From assembly GCA_023443515.1 (NCBI GenBank), contig JAEZUC010000067.1, positions 1 to 43,194 of the forward strand: a stretch of DNA of 43,194 nucleotides, in the 5' to 3' direction. The notes below the pieces were generated by a model. It was not told the origin of the DNA. It was given only the letters and a program-made list of their open reading frames with translations, and made no database searches. Source of the stretch: Bacillota bacterium. Its GTDB lineage: Bacteria; Bacillota; Clostridia; Acetivibrionales; DSM-1351. Positions within the stretch are counted from its first letter, which is position 1, and each line of letters opens with the position of its first letter. This document shows, in pieces, positions 35,454-42,841 of the stretch. The position numbers and the translations under genes were made by a program.

Positions 35454-36557
35454 ATGGAGGAGCAATTTAAAATGAGGTTGGAGAGATTAAAAAATGACAG
35501 CTTTTTAGATGTTTTGAGGATGATGGCACCGGGAACTTCACTCCGAGAGGGTCTGGAAAACATATTAAAGGCAAAAACCGGTGCCTTGATTGTAATCGGG
35601 GACTCTCCAGAGGTAATAAAGATAGTTGACGGTGGATTTACAATAAATAAACCTTATACCTCATCACACCTTTATGAACTTGCTAAAATGGATGGGGCCA
35701 TAGTGGTCAGCAAGGATTTAAAGGTCATTTTGTATGCGAATGCACTCCTCATACCCGACGCTGCTATAGTAACAACTGAAACAGGAACCAGACATAAAAC
35801 AGCAGAAAGATTTGCAAAACAGACAGGTGAGATTGTTTTATGTATTTCCCAAAGACGAAATGTTATTACCCTTTACAAGGATAACAAAAAATATATTTTA
35901 AGGGATACTTCTACAATATTAACCCGGGCGAATCAGGCCTTGCAAACGCTGGAAAAGTACAAAAGCGTACTTGATGCAGGCATAAAGAACTTAAATGTAT
36001 TGGAATTGGAAGATATAGTTACGCTCAACGATGTGGCATACGTTATCCAAAGAACAGAAATGGTAATGCGCATAGTTGACGAGATTGACAGGTATATTTG
36101 TGAATTAGGAAATGAAGGAAGACTCATCAGTATGCAGTTGGAGGAGCTTCTACAAAATGTTGAGAATAATGTATGGCTTGTTATTGAGGATTATCAAATA
36201 AAAAAAGAAGGGCAAAATACAAATGATATAGTAAAACAGCTTCGCAATCTGTCAAACGATGAACTCGTAGACCTTGCAATTGTTGCAAAACTATTGGGAT
36301 TCTCCGGAACCGGGGTTTCACTGGATACTGCCGTTTCACCCAGAGGCTACAGAATGTTGAGTAGACTTCCAAAACTTCCAGTTACCATAATGAAAAATAT
36401 AATTGGTGAGTTTCAAAATCTTCAGGGTGTAATAAAGGCAAGCATTGAAGATTTGGATAAAGTGGAAGGTATAGGGGAAGTAAGGGCAAAATCTATTACT
36501 GAAGGCCTTTCGAGAATTAAGGAACAGACCATAATGGATAAAAGATCAATGTATTAA
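35454..36557 (+). CDS. disA: DNA integrity scanning protein DisA (diadenylate cyclase)
   Basis: DisA makes the second messenger c-di-AMP from two ATP and stops when it meets branched DNA. Up to 367 residues: DAC domain (about 15-150) with MDGAIVVS (DGA) and GTRHKTAERFAKQTG (RHxTAER), a helical spine (about 150-300), and a C-terminal helix-hairpin-helix (about 300-350, DLDKVEGIGEVRAKSI) that binds DNA. Two starts compete: ATG 35454, with AGAGG only 3 bases before it, and ATG 35472, 9 bases after GGAGGAG. The second is better spaced and would give 361 residues. A terminator follows. Confidence 0.96.
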   Translation: MEEQFKMRLERLKNDSFLDVLRMMAPGTSLREGLENILKAKTGALIVIGDSPEVIKIVDGGFTINKPYTSSHLYELAKMDGAIVVSKDLKVILYANALLIPDAAIVTTETGTRHKTAERFAKQTGEIVLCISQRRNVITLYKDNKKYILRDTSTILTRANQALQTLEKYKSVLDAGIKNLNVLELEDIVTLNDVAYVIQRTEMVMRIVDEIDRYICELGNEGRLISMQLEELLQNVENNVWLVIEDYQIKKEGQNTNDIVKQLRNLSNDELVDLAIVAKLLGFSGTGVSLDTAVSPRGYRMLSRLPKLPVTIMKNIIGEFQNLQGVIKASIEDLDKVEGIGEVRAKSITEGLSRIKEQTIMDKRSMY

Positions 36558-36592
36558 CCAGGTATTGACCAGTTATGGGCAAAAATAAAATT

Positions 36593-36622
36593 AAGGGATT
36601 AACACATAGTTAATCCCTTTTA
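36593..36622. terminator. Bidirectional terminator between disA and the small minus-strand gene
   Basis: AAGGGATTAAC (36593-36603) and GTTAATCCCTT (36609-36619) form a perfect 11-bp stem with A- and T-tracts on opposite sides, between convergent genes. Confidence 0.8.
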
Positions 36623-36623
36623 A

Positions 36624-37019
36624 TCATCTCAGATTATATTTGCCAAGCATCCGTATTCTGTCGTTTTCCTTTAGAAAAATATCATAAAGATTTAAATCCA
36701 GTGAGTTGCAGATAGAAGCCAGGTAAAACAAATTTCTACCGATATCACGTTCTATGGCATCTCTGCAATTTTCACACAAAGTACCTTCAACATGTCCGTT
36801 CACGGAATTTTTCATTTCATCAAAGCTGGCATCATCGGGAATATCCTGTTTGTGAGCATTGATGGTCAAACAGCCACATTGAGTAACAGCTTTAATAACC
36901 GCCCTGTTTACTCTGGAATTGGAATCTTGATATTTCGTAATTAGGTCTAGAATACTCCTATTTCTTACTAGCAGCTCCTGTGCAGTGTATTGAAAATCAT
37001 CTACAAGTATATCCTTCAT
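36624..37019 (-). CDS. Conserved clostridial small protein (DUF1573-named type), function unknown
   Basis: 131 residues from the minus-strand ATG at 37019, 7 bases after TGAGGTGA; a GTG three codons upstream overlaps that site. The sequence is helical, with RNRSILDLITKYQDSNSRVNRAVIK in two halves, TQCGC in the middle, and LCENCRDAIERDIGRNLFYLASICN in the C-terminal half. The four cysteines (CGC, CENC) could bind a metal. I recall similar clostridial proteins being named for DUF1573, but I cannot confirm it here, and the helical C-terminal half looks more like MazG-type folds. It has a consensus promoter. Confidence 0.7.
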   Translation of the reverse strand: MKDILVDDFQYTAQELLVRNRSILDLITKYQDSNSRVNRAVIKAVTQCGCLTINAHKQDIPDDASFDEMKNSVNGHVEGTLCENCRDAIERDIGRNLFYLASICNSLDLNLYDIFLKENDRIRMLGKYNLR

Positions 37020-37052
37020 GTGATTCACCTCAGTATTTAGATGTCTGATTTC

Positions 37053-37081
37053 ATTATACTTTTACCTATAAGTACTGTCAA
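37053..37081 (-). promoter_or_regulatory. Consensus promoter of the small minus-strand gene
   Basis: Read on the minus strand: TTGACA (37081-37076), 17 bases, TATAAT (37058-37053). A perfect sigma-A promoter about 35 bases before the start codon. Confidence 0.8.
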
Positions 37082-37135
37082 ACCTAAAAAACAATATTTA
37101 ACATAAATAATTTTAAATGTTAATAGTTAGGTTTG
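37079..37135. repeat. Inverted repeat between divergent promoters
   Basis: CAAACCTAA (37079-37087) and TTAGGTTTG (37127-37135) are perfect arms; inside them TTAACAT (37098-37104) and ATGTTAA (37117-37123) pair as well. The left arm overlaps the -35 of the minus-strand promoter and the right arm ends 5 bases before the -35 of the plus-strand one. It could be an operator, a cruciform or a terminator. Confidence 0.65.
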
Positions 37136-37139
37136 ATTT

Positions 37140-37168
37140 TTGACATTAAATATTCTTTGTAGTATACT
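37140..37168 (+). promoter_or_regulatory. Strong promoter upstream of the carD-like gene
   Basis: TTGACA (37140-37145), 17 bases, TATACT (37163-37168). Transcription would start near 37175, about 180 bases before the coding region, and run first into the hairpin at 37204. Confidence 0.75.
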
Positions 37169-37203
37169 TAAATTATTGAGAAAATTTTATATAAATTAAT
37201 CCA

Positions 37204-37240
37204 AACGCACTCAACTATAGTATTAGTGCGTTTTAGTATT
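37204..37240 (+). terminator. Hairpin with T-run in the carD leader (attenuator-like)
   Basis: AACGCACT (37204-37211) and AGTGCGTT (37225-37232) form an 8-bp stem followed by TTAGTATTTTTG. It lies 30-60 bases after the presumed start of transcription. A second, weaker promoter follows (TTGACT 37263-37268, 17 bases, TTAGAT 37286-37291). Confidence 0.55.
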
Positions 37241-37355
37241 TTTGTTTTATTATAATTACAGCTTGACTGAATATAGATATTTCATTTAGATTCACAAGAG
37301 CTTTTGGATATACAAATAGTGGAAAGATTTGCGTTATTGTTTATGGAGGAATGCT

Positions 37356-37835
37356 ATGTATAACGTAGGAGATAAAATTGTATATCCCATGCATGGTGCG
37401 GGTGTTATTGAATCTATAGAGGAGAAAGAAATACTTGGCAAGAAATGCAGCTATTATGTTATGAGAATACCTATCGGTGATTTAAAGGTTATGATACCTA
37501 CCAATAATATTACTGATATAGGTATCAGAGGCGTAATAAGTGTTTCTGAAGCTGACAGTGTCTTTAATTTTTTGAAGGACGGACAGCATGAGATACCGTC
37601 CAACTGGAATAAACGCTATCGGGAAAATATGGTCAAGATTAAGAGTGGCGACATTTTTGAGGTAGCTGATGTTGTAAGAAGCCTTATGCAAAGAGAAAAG
37701 GAAAAAGGGCTCTCTACAGGTGAAAGAAAAATGTTAAGCAGTGCCAAACAGATATTAATAAGTGAATTAGTTCTTGTAAAAGGCATAAATCAACATGAAG
37801 TTGAGATTAAAATCCAAGAGTACCTTTACGGCTGA
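37356..37835 (+). CDS. CarD-like/TRCF-domain transcription regulator
   Basis: 159 residues from ATG 37356 after ATGGAGGAA. The N-terminal domain (1-60, YNVGDKIVYPMHGAGVIESIEEKE) is the Tudor-like RNA-polymerase-interacting domain shared by CarD and Mfd; the C-terminal part (70-159) is all-helical, with EIPSNWNKRYRENM and LSTGERKMLSSAKQIL, the DNA-contacting helices of CarD. Such proteins bind the RNA polymerase beta subunit and stabilise open promoters. Lies 24 bases before the PIN-TRAM gene, probably one operon. Confidence 0.9.
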   Translation: MYNVGDKIVYPMHGAGVIESIEEKEILGKKCSYYVMRIPIGDLKVMIPTNNITDIGIRGVISVSEADSVFNFLKDGQHEIPSNWNKRYRENMVKIKSGDIFEVADVVRSLMQREKEKGLSTGERKMLSSAKQILISELVLVKGINQHEVEIKIQEYLYG

Positions 37836-37859
37836 AAAAGCCTTTGAAGGAGAATGAAT

Positions 37860-38897
37860 GTGCTAAACAGGATTATTAAAATATCTTTTTCTATTCTAGG
37901 AGCTATTACCGGGTTTACTATTTTACATACAATTTTATCAATGAATATAAAAATTGGTGAAAACATAAAAGTACCATTATTGATACTGTTTTCATCTGTT
38001 TTCTGCGCGCTGTTTTATTTTATGGCGGCTAAGATAATCGAAGTGCTTACTGGTTTTATTGATAAAATTGAAAAAGGCATACAGAATGTAACAATGACAG
38101 AGCTGGTTCTGGGGGTTGCAGGACTTATACTTGGCCTCATCGTAGCAAATCTTGTAAGTATACCCATAATGAAAATTCAGATAGTTGGACTTCCCTTTGC
38201 AGTAATAATTAATATTTTGTTTGGACTGATGGGAGTTATCCTGTCCCAGAGAAAGAAAAATGAGAGTATAGCAGATATTTTTAAGGATCAGTCAGTTTCC
38301 CGTAATAAAAAACTGGTTGACACATGCACAATCATTGACGGGAGAATTGTTGATATATTTAATGCAGGGTTTTTGGAAGGGGACATAGTAATTCCTGCAT
38401 ATGTCCTTGAAGAATTAAGGCATATAGCTGATTCTCAGGATGGATTAAGGAGAGCCAGGGGCAGGAGAGGATTGGATATACTGAACCTGCTTCAAAAAGA
38501 AGGTAATAATATTGTAAGAATAGACGAAACAGATTTCCCGGAAGCACTGGAAGTTGATGAAAAACTTCTTAAAACCGCTCAAAAGCATAAATGTCAACTG
38601 GTAACCATAGATTACAACCTTACAAAAGTAGCGACATTAAAGGGAATACAGGTTCTCAATATAAATGACCTTGCAAATGCTGTTAAGCCCGTTGCTCTGC
38701 CTGGCGAGGAAATGAATATACTGGTTGTGAAAGACGGAAAGGAAAACGGGCAGGGTGTAGGGTTCTTGGATGATGGAACAATGATTGTAGTGGACGGGGG
38801 TAAAAAGTACCTCGGTCAGACAATACCGGTAATGGTAACAAGTGTTCTTCAGACATCTGCAGGCCGCATGGTTTTTGTAAAACCAAATATAACTTAA
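37860..38897 (+). CDS. PIN and TRAM domain membrane protein (YacL family)
   Basis: About 345 residues. The best start is GTG 37860, 7 bases after AAGGAG; the ATG at 37854 lies only one base from that site. Four hydrophobic segments (about 5-25, 37-60, 75-100, 105-125) are followed by a PIN nuclease domain (about 145-270) with conserved acidic residues in DTCTIIDGRI, LEELRHIADS and LVTIDYNL, and a TRAM RNA-binding domain (about 285-345, GQGVGFLDDGTMIVVDGG). Bacillus YacL has this architecture and place before ispD. Likely a membrane-bound RNase; its targets are unknown. Confidence 0.92.
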   Translation: MLNRIIKISFSILGAITGFTILHTILSMNIKIGENIKVPLLILFSSVFCALFYFMAAKIIEVLTGFIDKIEKGIQNVTMTELVLGVAGLILGLIVANLVSIPIMKIQIVGLPFAVIINILFGLMGVILSQRKKNESIADIFKDQSVSRNKKLVDTCTIIDGRIVDIFNAGFLEGDIVIPAYVLEELRHIADSQDGLRRARGRRGLDILNLLQKEGNNIVRIDETDFPEALEVDEKLLKTAQKHKCQLVTIDYNLTKVATLKGIQVLNINDLANAVKPVALPGEEMNILVVKDGKENGQGVGFLDDGTMIVVDGGKKYLGQTIPVMVTSVLQTSAGRMVFVKPNIT

Positions 38898-38928
38898 TAA
38901 TATACTCAAGATATGGAGGAATTTCATT

Positions 38929-39642
38929 TTGAACTCAAATAATATAACTGAAAAAGTAACGGCTATTATAACCGCGGCGGGAAAAGGAACAAGGATGAAT
39001 TCCAGAATAAGCAAACAGTATTTGGAAATAGGCGGAATACCTGTGCTTGCCAGAACAATAAGTGCTTTTGAGAGCTGTTCTGAGGTTGATAATATTATAA
39101 TTGTTGTTAATGAGGATGACATAAATTTTTGTAAACATGAAATTGTTGAGAAATTTAACTTTATGAAAGTGATATCCCTTGTAAGCGGAGGTGCTGAACG
39201 TCAGAACTCGGTTTATAAGGGACTTTGTTCTATTAGGGAGGAAAACGGAGTAGTATTGATTCATGATGGAGCAAGACCTTTTGTAACAAACGAAAATATC
39301 GTGGATTGCATAAATGCCACAAGAGAATATGGAGCCTGCGGAATCGGAGTCAGGTCAAAAGATACTATTAAGATTTCCGATGAAAATGGATTTGTACAGT
39401 CAACCCCGGACAGAAGCAGGCTTTGGAGTATTCAAACACCCCAGGGTTTTATGTATGATATTATAAAGAATGCCCACGATAAAGCTGTACAAAACGGTTA
39501 TATGGGAACGGATGACATGGTTTTGGTTGAGAAATTGGGGATACCGGTGAAAATTGTGGAAGGTAGCTATCAAAATATAAAAATTACTACTCCCGAGGAT
39601 TTAATAATGGGAGAGTCTTTGTTATCTTCCGGTAAATGGTAA
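38929..39642 (+). CDS. ispD: 2-C-methyl-D-erythritol 4-phosphate cytidylyltransferase
   Basis: Third step of the MEP isoprenoid pathway: makes CDP-methylerythritol from MEP and CTP. TTG start 38929, 9 bases after GGAGG (38915-38919); 237 residues. Motifs: ITAAGKGTRMN (CTP-binding loop), SGGAERQNSVYKGL, LIHDGARPFV, and QTPQGF. Complete and of normal length. It follows the PIN-TRAM gene by 31 bases on the same strand, whereas its usual partner ispF faces it on the other strand. Confidence 0.97.
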   Translation: MNSNNITEKVTAIITAAGKGTRMNSRISKQYLEIGGIPVLARTISAFESCSEVDNIIIVVNEDDINFCKHEIVEKFNFMKVISLVSGGAERQNSVYKGLCSIREENGVVLIHDGARPFVTNENIVDCINATREYGACGIGVRSKDTIKISDENGFVQSTPDRSRLWSIQTPQGFMYDIIKNAHDKAVQNGYMGTDDMVLVEKLGIPVKIVEGSYQNIKITTPEDLIMGESLLSSGKW

Positions 39643-39662
39643 AAAGGGAATGTGATTTATGG

Positions 39663-39702
39663 AAGCTTAAATAGTCCAATGCGACTATTTAAGCTTTTTA
39701 AA
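39663..39702. terminator. Bidirectional terminator between ispD and ispF
   Basis: AAGCTTAAATAGTC (39663-39676) pairs with GACTATTTAAGCTT (39683-39696), followed by TTTT. It separates convergent genes. Confidence 0.85.
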
Positions 39703-39703
39703 A

Positions 39704-40174
39704 TTATATTGCAGTAACTATACAAAAAGCTTGTACACCCTTACCCTGGCCAAAAGAAGTTAGTCCTTCACCGGTTGTTGCGGTAATGCCGACACAGTTT
39801 TCCGGAATACCCAAAAGTTCAGATATGGACTTGCGCATTTCAGGAATTTTAGGTGATATTTTAGGGTAGGAACATTCTATTGATATTGAAACATGTACTA
39901 CTTTCACATCAACCAGATATTTCAGGGCCTCCCGCAAGTATTCGGAGCTGTCTGTAATACCTCTTTCCAGGCACATTTCATCGCTGACTTTTCCAAGTAT
40001 GTTTACACAGGTTACACCTGATATGGCGTTGGTAATTGCATGGAGAACTACATCTGCATCACTGTTTCCATCTAATGGCTCAACATCATCAAAAACTACG
40101 CCACCCAGTATAAATTTTTTAGTTTTGTTCTGAAAATTAAATCTGTGGCTGTCCTGGCCTATTCCAACTTTCAT
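39704..40174 (-). CDS. ispF: 2-C-methyl-D-erythritol 2,4-cyclodiphosphate synthase
   Basis: Fifth step of the MEP pathway: cyclises CDP-ME 2-phosphate. 156 residues from minus-strand ATG 40174, 6 bases after GGAG; an in-frame ATG four codons upstream lies on that site. Motifs: VGIGQDSHRF (metal-binding DxH), LDGNSDADVVLHAITNAI, and TTGEGLTSFGQGKG. Complete. In most Firmicutes ispF is on the same strand right after ispD; here it is inverted with its own transcription. Confidence 0.97.
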   Translation of the reverse strand: MKVGIGQDSHRFNFQNKTKKFILGGVVFDDVEPLDGNSDADVVLHAITNAISGVTCVNILGKVSDEMCLERGITDSSEYLREALKYLVDVKVVHVSISIECSYPKISPKIPEMRKSISELLGIPENCVGITATTGEGLTSFGQGKGVQAFCIVTAI

Positions 40175-40244
40175 AGTATTCTCCATTTCTTAAAAAATGT
40201 ACAAACACATTATAATATATCCTTTAAGGGCCGTGCAAGTGCTA

Positions 40245-40275
40245 TTGACATACCATGGTAAATATATTATATAAT
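40245..40275 (+). promoter_or_regulatory. proS promoter
   Basis: TTGACA (40245-40250), 17 bases, TATATA (40268-40273), or TATAAT two bases later (40270-40275). Confidence 0.7.
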
Positions 40276-40293
40276 AGTAGTTAGGACTTTTTC

Positions 40294-40336
40294 GACTTAT
40301 CTGCCGGGCTTTTTTAAATAAGTTGGCTGGCAGATT
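40294..40336 (+). promoter_or_regulatory. Structured proS leader
   Basis: ATCTGCC pairs with GGCAGAT (about 40298-40336) and, overlapping it, ACTTAT pairs with ATAAGT; a run of six T follows GGGC in the loop. The two pairings exclude each other. No T-box signature was seen. Confidence 0.35.
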
Positions 40337-40387
40337 ACTGATTAAAAATATAAAACTAAGTGTTTAAATACAGTACTGGAGGTAACG

Positions 40388-41824
40388 ATGGCTAAGGATA
40401 AAAAACTGGTAGAAGAAATAACTTCTATGAATGATGATTTCGCTCAGTGGTATACCGATGTTATAAAGAAGGCTGAACTAGTAGATTACTCAAGTGTTAG
40501 AGGTTGTATGGTTATCAAGCCTTATGGCTATGCAATATGGGAAAATCTTCAGAAAGCCTTGGATACAAGATTTAAGGCTACAGGACATGAAAATGTTTAT
40601 ATGCCTATGTTCATACCTGAGAGCTTGTTGTTAAAGGAAAAGGAACATGTTGAAGGCTTTGCACCTGAAGTTGCATGGGTTACACACGGTGGAGATGAAA
40701 AGCTTACAGAAAGGCTTTGTGTAAGACCTACTTCTGAGACCTTGTTCTGCGAGCATTATTCAAACTCAATCCAATCCTACAGAGACCTGCCAAAGCTGTA
40801 CAATCAATGGTGTTCTGTAGTAAGATGGGAAAAGACTACAAGACCTTTTTTGAGAACACTGGAATTTTTGTGGCAGGAAGGACATACAGCACATGCTACG
40901 GCTGAGGAAGCTCAGGAAGAAACCATAAAAATGCTTAACGTATATGCTGATGTGTTGGAAAATGTACTTGCAATTCCTGTTATAAAAGGAAGAAAAACTG
41001 AAAAGGAAAAATTTGCAGGAGCCCATGCTACCTACACAATTGAAAGCCTCATGCATGACGGTAAGGCTTTACAATCGGGTACATCCCACAATTTTGGTGA
41101 TGGGTTTGCAAAGGCTTTTGATATTCAATATACAGATAAGAACAATCAACTCCAATATGTACACCAGACCTCATGGGGTGTAACCACTCGTCTTATAGGT
41201 GCTATCATAATGGTACACGGAGATGACAGCGGTTTGGTTCTTCCTCCTGCAGTAGCACCTACACAGGTGATTATTATTCCTGTTTCACAGCATAAGGAAG
41301 GTGTTTTGGAGAAAGCAAATGAATTAAAAGAAACGCTTTCCGCTAAGTTCAGAGTAAAAATGGACGACAGCGACAAAATGCCCGGATGGAAGTTCAGTGA
41401 ATATGAGATGAAGGGTGTTCCTATGCGTCTTGAAATAGGGCCAAAGGATATTGAAAAGAATCAGGCTGTGTTGGTTAGAAGAGATAACAGAGAAAAGATA
41501 TTTGTTTCTTTAGACAATCTGGAAGAAACAGTTGAAAATACTCTTGCAGACATACAGAATTCACTCCTTGAAAAGGCCAGAGAACTAAGGGATAAGAAGA
41601 CTTATACTGCGACAAATATTGATGAGTTTGAACAAATCATAAATACCACCCCCGGCTTTGTAAAAGGTATGTGGTGCGGTGACCGTGAGTGTGAAGACCT
41701 GGTTAAGGAAAAGACAGGCGCGACAGCAAGGTGTATGCCTTTTGAGCAGGAGCAGCTTTCAGACACATGTATGTGTTGTGGTAAGCCTGCAAAGTCCATG
41801 GTATATTGGGGAAAAGCATACTAA
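40388..41824 (+). CDS. proS: Proline--tRNA ligase, archaeal/eukaryotic type
   Basis: 478 residues, ATG 40388 after CTGGAGGTAACG. Charges tRNA-Pro with proline. Class II motifs are present: motif 1 near VYMPMFIPESLL, motif 2 in RWEKTTRPFLRTLEFLWQEGHTAH, and motif 3 in HGDDSGLVLPPAVAPTQ. It lacks the bacterial editing insertion and has the C-terminal zinc-binding extension (MWCGDREC ... CMCCGK) of archaeal/eukaryotic-type ProRS, a form common in clostridia. Single gene with its own promoter and terminator. Confidence 0.96.
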   Translation: MAKDKKLVEEITSMNDDFAQWYTDVIKKAELVDYSSVRGCMVIKPYGYAIWENLQKALDTRFKATGHENVYMPMFIPESLLLKEKEHVEGFAPEVAWVTHGGDEKLTERLCVRPTSETLFCEHYSNSIQSYRDLPKLYNQWCSVVRWEKTTRPFLRTLEFLWQEGHTAHATAEEAQEETIKMLNVYADVLENVLAIPVIKGRKTEKEKFAGAHATYTIESLMHDGKALQSGTSHNFGDGFAKAFDIQYTDKNNQLQYVHQTSWGVTTRLIGAIIMVHGDDSGLVLPPAVAPTQVIIIPVSQHKEGVLEKANELKETLSAKFRVKMDDSDKMPGWKFSEYEMKGVPMRLEIGPKDIEKNQAVLVRRDNREKIFVSLDNLEETVENTLADIQNSLLEKARELRDKKTYTATNIDEFEQIINTTPGFVKGMWCGDRECEDLVKEKTGATARCMPFEQEQLSDTCMCCGKPAKSMVYWGKAY

Positions 41825-41844
41825 TAAATAATATAAAATGTAAA

Positions 41845-41892
41845 ACAGGCAGGATATCATAGTCAGTATTGTGATATCCTGTCTGTTTTTTT
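41845..41892 (+). terminator. Terminator after proS
   Basis: ACAGGCAGGATATCAT (41845-41860) pairs with GTGATATCCTGTCTGT (41871-41886) with G-U pairs, followed by TTTTTTTT. Confidence 0.9.
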
Positions 41893-42006
41893 GTACTTTT
41901 AAATTAATATTTCTGAATAGGGTAAATAAATATGAAAAACATGTCAATACTATCAATATAAGGCTAATTGTCCTAATAAAGTAATTTAAAAGCAGGAGGG
42001 GTTGTA

Positions 42007-42795
42007 GTGAAAACAAAGAAAAAAGCAACGATAGTATTGATTATTTTAGTCACGGTATTAACCTTGTCACCTATTAGCACATTACAGTACAGGGTAGATG
42101 CATCACAATCTTATCAACAGGTGGCTTCAATAGCCGGAACGGTTACGGCACAAGATGTACACTTGCGTACAGGCCCTAATACCAAGTTTGACAGTCTATG
42201 TAAATTGAAAAAGGGACAGAAGTTAACTGTTATGGGAAAGCTTGGGGATTGGTATGCAGTTTATGACAGTGCCAATGGAAATATTGGTGCAGTGTCATCC
42301 CGATATTTCAAAGTTACCCAGCCTAAGAAAGCTGCAGTAAAAACAAAGCAGACCGGTACAGCTAAAAACACCGTAAAAACCACTGCTCAGCAGACTGTTG
42401 CAGCCAAGGTAATAGATGTCTCACCTGATGAAAAGGCCATGCTGGATATGGTTAATAAGGCAAGAAAAGAAGAAGGTCTGAGTCCTCTGGTTTTTGATGA
42501 AGAACTTGTAAAGCTAGCCAGAATGAAGGCTACTGATATGAAAAATAATAATTACTTCAGCCATACATCTTCATATTATGGAACTCCATTTGATATGATG
42601 AAAAAGTACGGTGTAAAGTTCAGTATTGCAGGTGAGAATCTGGCAGGAAATCAATCAATGGAAAAGGCTTTGACAGCATGGCTTAAAGAAAGCGGAAACA
42701 ATCTTTACAACAAAGAATTTACCCATACCGGGATAGGAGTTGTAGAGAGTCCCACATACGGAAAGCTATATGTGGAAATGTTTATGAAGAAGTAA
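42007..42795 (+). CDS. Secreted SH3 and CAP (SCP-like) domain protein
   Basis: 262 residues from GTG 42007 after GGAGGGG. Signal peptide (1 to about 32, KTKKKATIVLIILVTVLTLS then a polar end near VDAS). Bacterial SH3 domain (about 40-102, GTVTAQDVHLRTGPNTKFD), a Lys/Thr/Ala linker (about 105-135), and a CAP domain (about 140-262) with NKARKEEGLSPLVFDEEL, YFSHTSSYYGTPFDMM and GENLAGNQS. The usual second CAP histidine (GHRxNI) is replaced by SGNNLYNK, so the metal site seems incomplete. Resembles YkwD-type cell-wall proteins; function unknown. Confidence 0.88.
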   Translation: MKTKKKATIVLIILVTVLTLSPISTLQYRVDASQSYQQVASIAGTVTAQDVHLRTGPNTKFDSLCKLKKGQKLTVMGKLGDWYAVYDSANGNIGAVSSRYFKVTQPKKAAVKTKQTGTAKNTVKTTAQQTVAAKVIDVSPDEKAMLDMVNKARKEEGLSPLVFDEELVKLARMKATDMKNNNYFSHTSSYYGTPFDMMKKYGVKFSIAGENLAGNQSMEKALTAWLKESGNNLYNKEFTHTGIGVVESPTYGKLYVEMFMKK

Positions 42796-42800
42796 AACAA

Positions 42801-42839
42801 AAAGGACTTCAATCAATAGGTGGTTGAAGTCCTTTTTTT
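42801..42839. terminator. Bidirectional terminator between the CAP gene and the pseudouridine synthase gene
   Basis: AAAGGACTTCAA and TTGAAGTCCTTT form a 12-bp stem with A- and T-runs on the two sides, between convergent genes. Confidence 0.88.
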
Positions 42840-42841
42840 GC

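Noticed and set aside
38637..39122. Minus-strand open frame of 161 codons across the PIN-TRAM/ispD junction
   Set aside because: Overlaps two well-supported genes, shows no motif, and has no ribosome-binding site.
40276..40387. T-box riboswitch before proS
   Set aside because: No AGGGTGGNACCGCG-like T-box or specifier-loop arrangement could be found in the roughly 110-base leader.
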